Shown: in pieces, positions 5,147 through 5,154 of the stretch
Position numbering within the stretch: position 1 is the stretch's first letter
How the letters are laid out: each line of letters starts with the position of its first letter
Assembly (NCBI GenBank): GCA_049423145.1
Contig: JBMSQF010000098.1
Coordinates: 1-5,154, forward strand
Reading direction: 5' to 3'
From: RFTU01 sp049423145
GTDB lineage: Bacteria > Pseudomonadota > Gammaproteobacteria > Burkholderiales > Burkholderiaceae_C
Length of the DNA: 5,154 bases
The notes under the pieces: model-generated
Told to the model about the DNA's origin: nothing
The model's database searches: none
Seen by the model: the letters and a program-made list of their open reading frames with translations, nothing else
Position numbers and translations under genes: made by a program

Positions 5147-5152
5147 AGGAGA
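5147..5152 (+). promoter_or_regulatory. Ribosome binding site of a gene starting just past the right edge
   Basis: AGGAGA followed by CT ends the window with no start codon yet. The spacing predicts an ATG within a few bases after position 5154. The gene would lie about 60 bp downstream of the 24-bp palindrome, so that palindrome is the likely control site. If the palindrome is a LiuR site, the gene could be the regulator itself or an acyl-CoA catabolic gene; this is a guess. Confidence 0.5.
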
Positions 5153-5154
5153 CT

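Overview
The window looks like chromosomal DNA of a GC-rich betaproteobacterium, most likely Burkholderiales and probably Comamonadaceae. I infer this from the strong G/C third-position bias, the AGGAG-type ribosome binding sites, the protein sequence style, and the presence of a tripartite TRAP transporter of the 'mannitol/chloroaromatic' (FcbT/TakP-like) type. I cannot name the genus from sequence alone. I see no rRNA, tRNA, insertion sequence, CRISPR array or phage gene.

Left arm (1-900, minus strand): a fumarylacetoacetate hydrolase (FAH) superfamily enzyme resembling fumarylpyruvate hydrolase/acylpyruvase. It begins with a twin-arginine signal and a lipobox, so it is predicted to be an exported lipoprotein, which is unusual for this normally cytosolic family. 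It is followed 17 nt downstream by the start of a rhodanese-like protein that runs off the left edge. The two are probably co-transcribed.

Middle (901-1140): a 240-bp divergent intergenic region with a three-copy heptamer repeat, a candidate promoter, and a 10/11 direct repeat placed over that promoter's spacer, -10 and start region.

Right arm (1141-4993, plus strand): dctP, dctQ and dctM of one TRAP transporter. DctP is a Tat-exported periplasmic binding protein. A small hairpin and a strong intrinsic terminator separate dctP from dctQ, which should make binding protein in excess over the membrane subunits. dctQ and dctM overlap by 4 bp (ATGA). DctM is 671 residues, far longer than a usual DctM of roughly 430. 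It carries an extra central segment holding a predicted pair of additional membrane helices and, between them, a hydrophilic loop with seven tandem copies of GVQEPPG. Codons vary between copies while the heptapeptide is almost invariant.

Right edge (4994-5154): nested hairpins after dctM, a perfect 24-bp palindrome that resembles the operator of MerR-family LiuR-type regulators as I remember it, and a ribosome binding site pointing to a gene that begins just beyond the window.

How the genes may work together (inference): an envelope-anchored acylpyruvase would release pyruvate plus a carboxylic acid outside the cytoplasm. The adjacent transporter has a binding protein related to the 2-oxoacid binder TakP and could capture such products. 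The most unusual items are the exported FAH enzyme and the GVQEPPG repeat loop in the transporter's membrane subunit.
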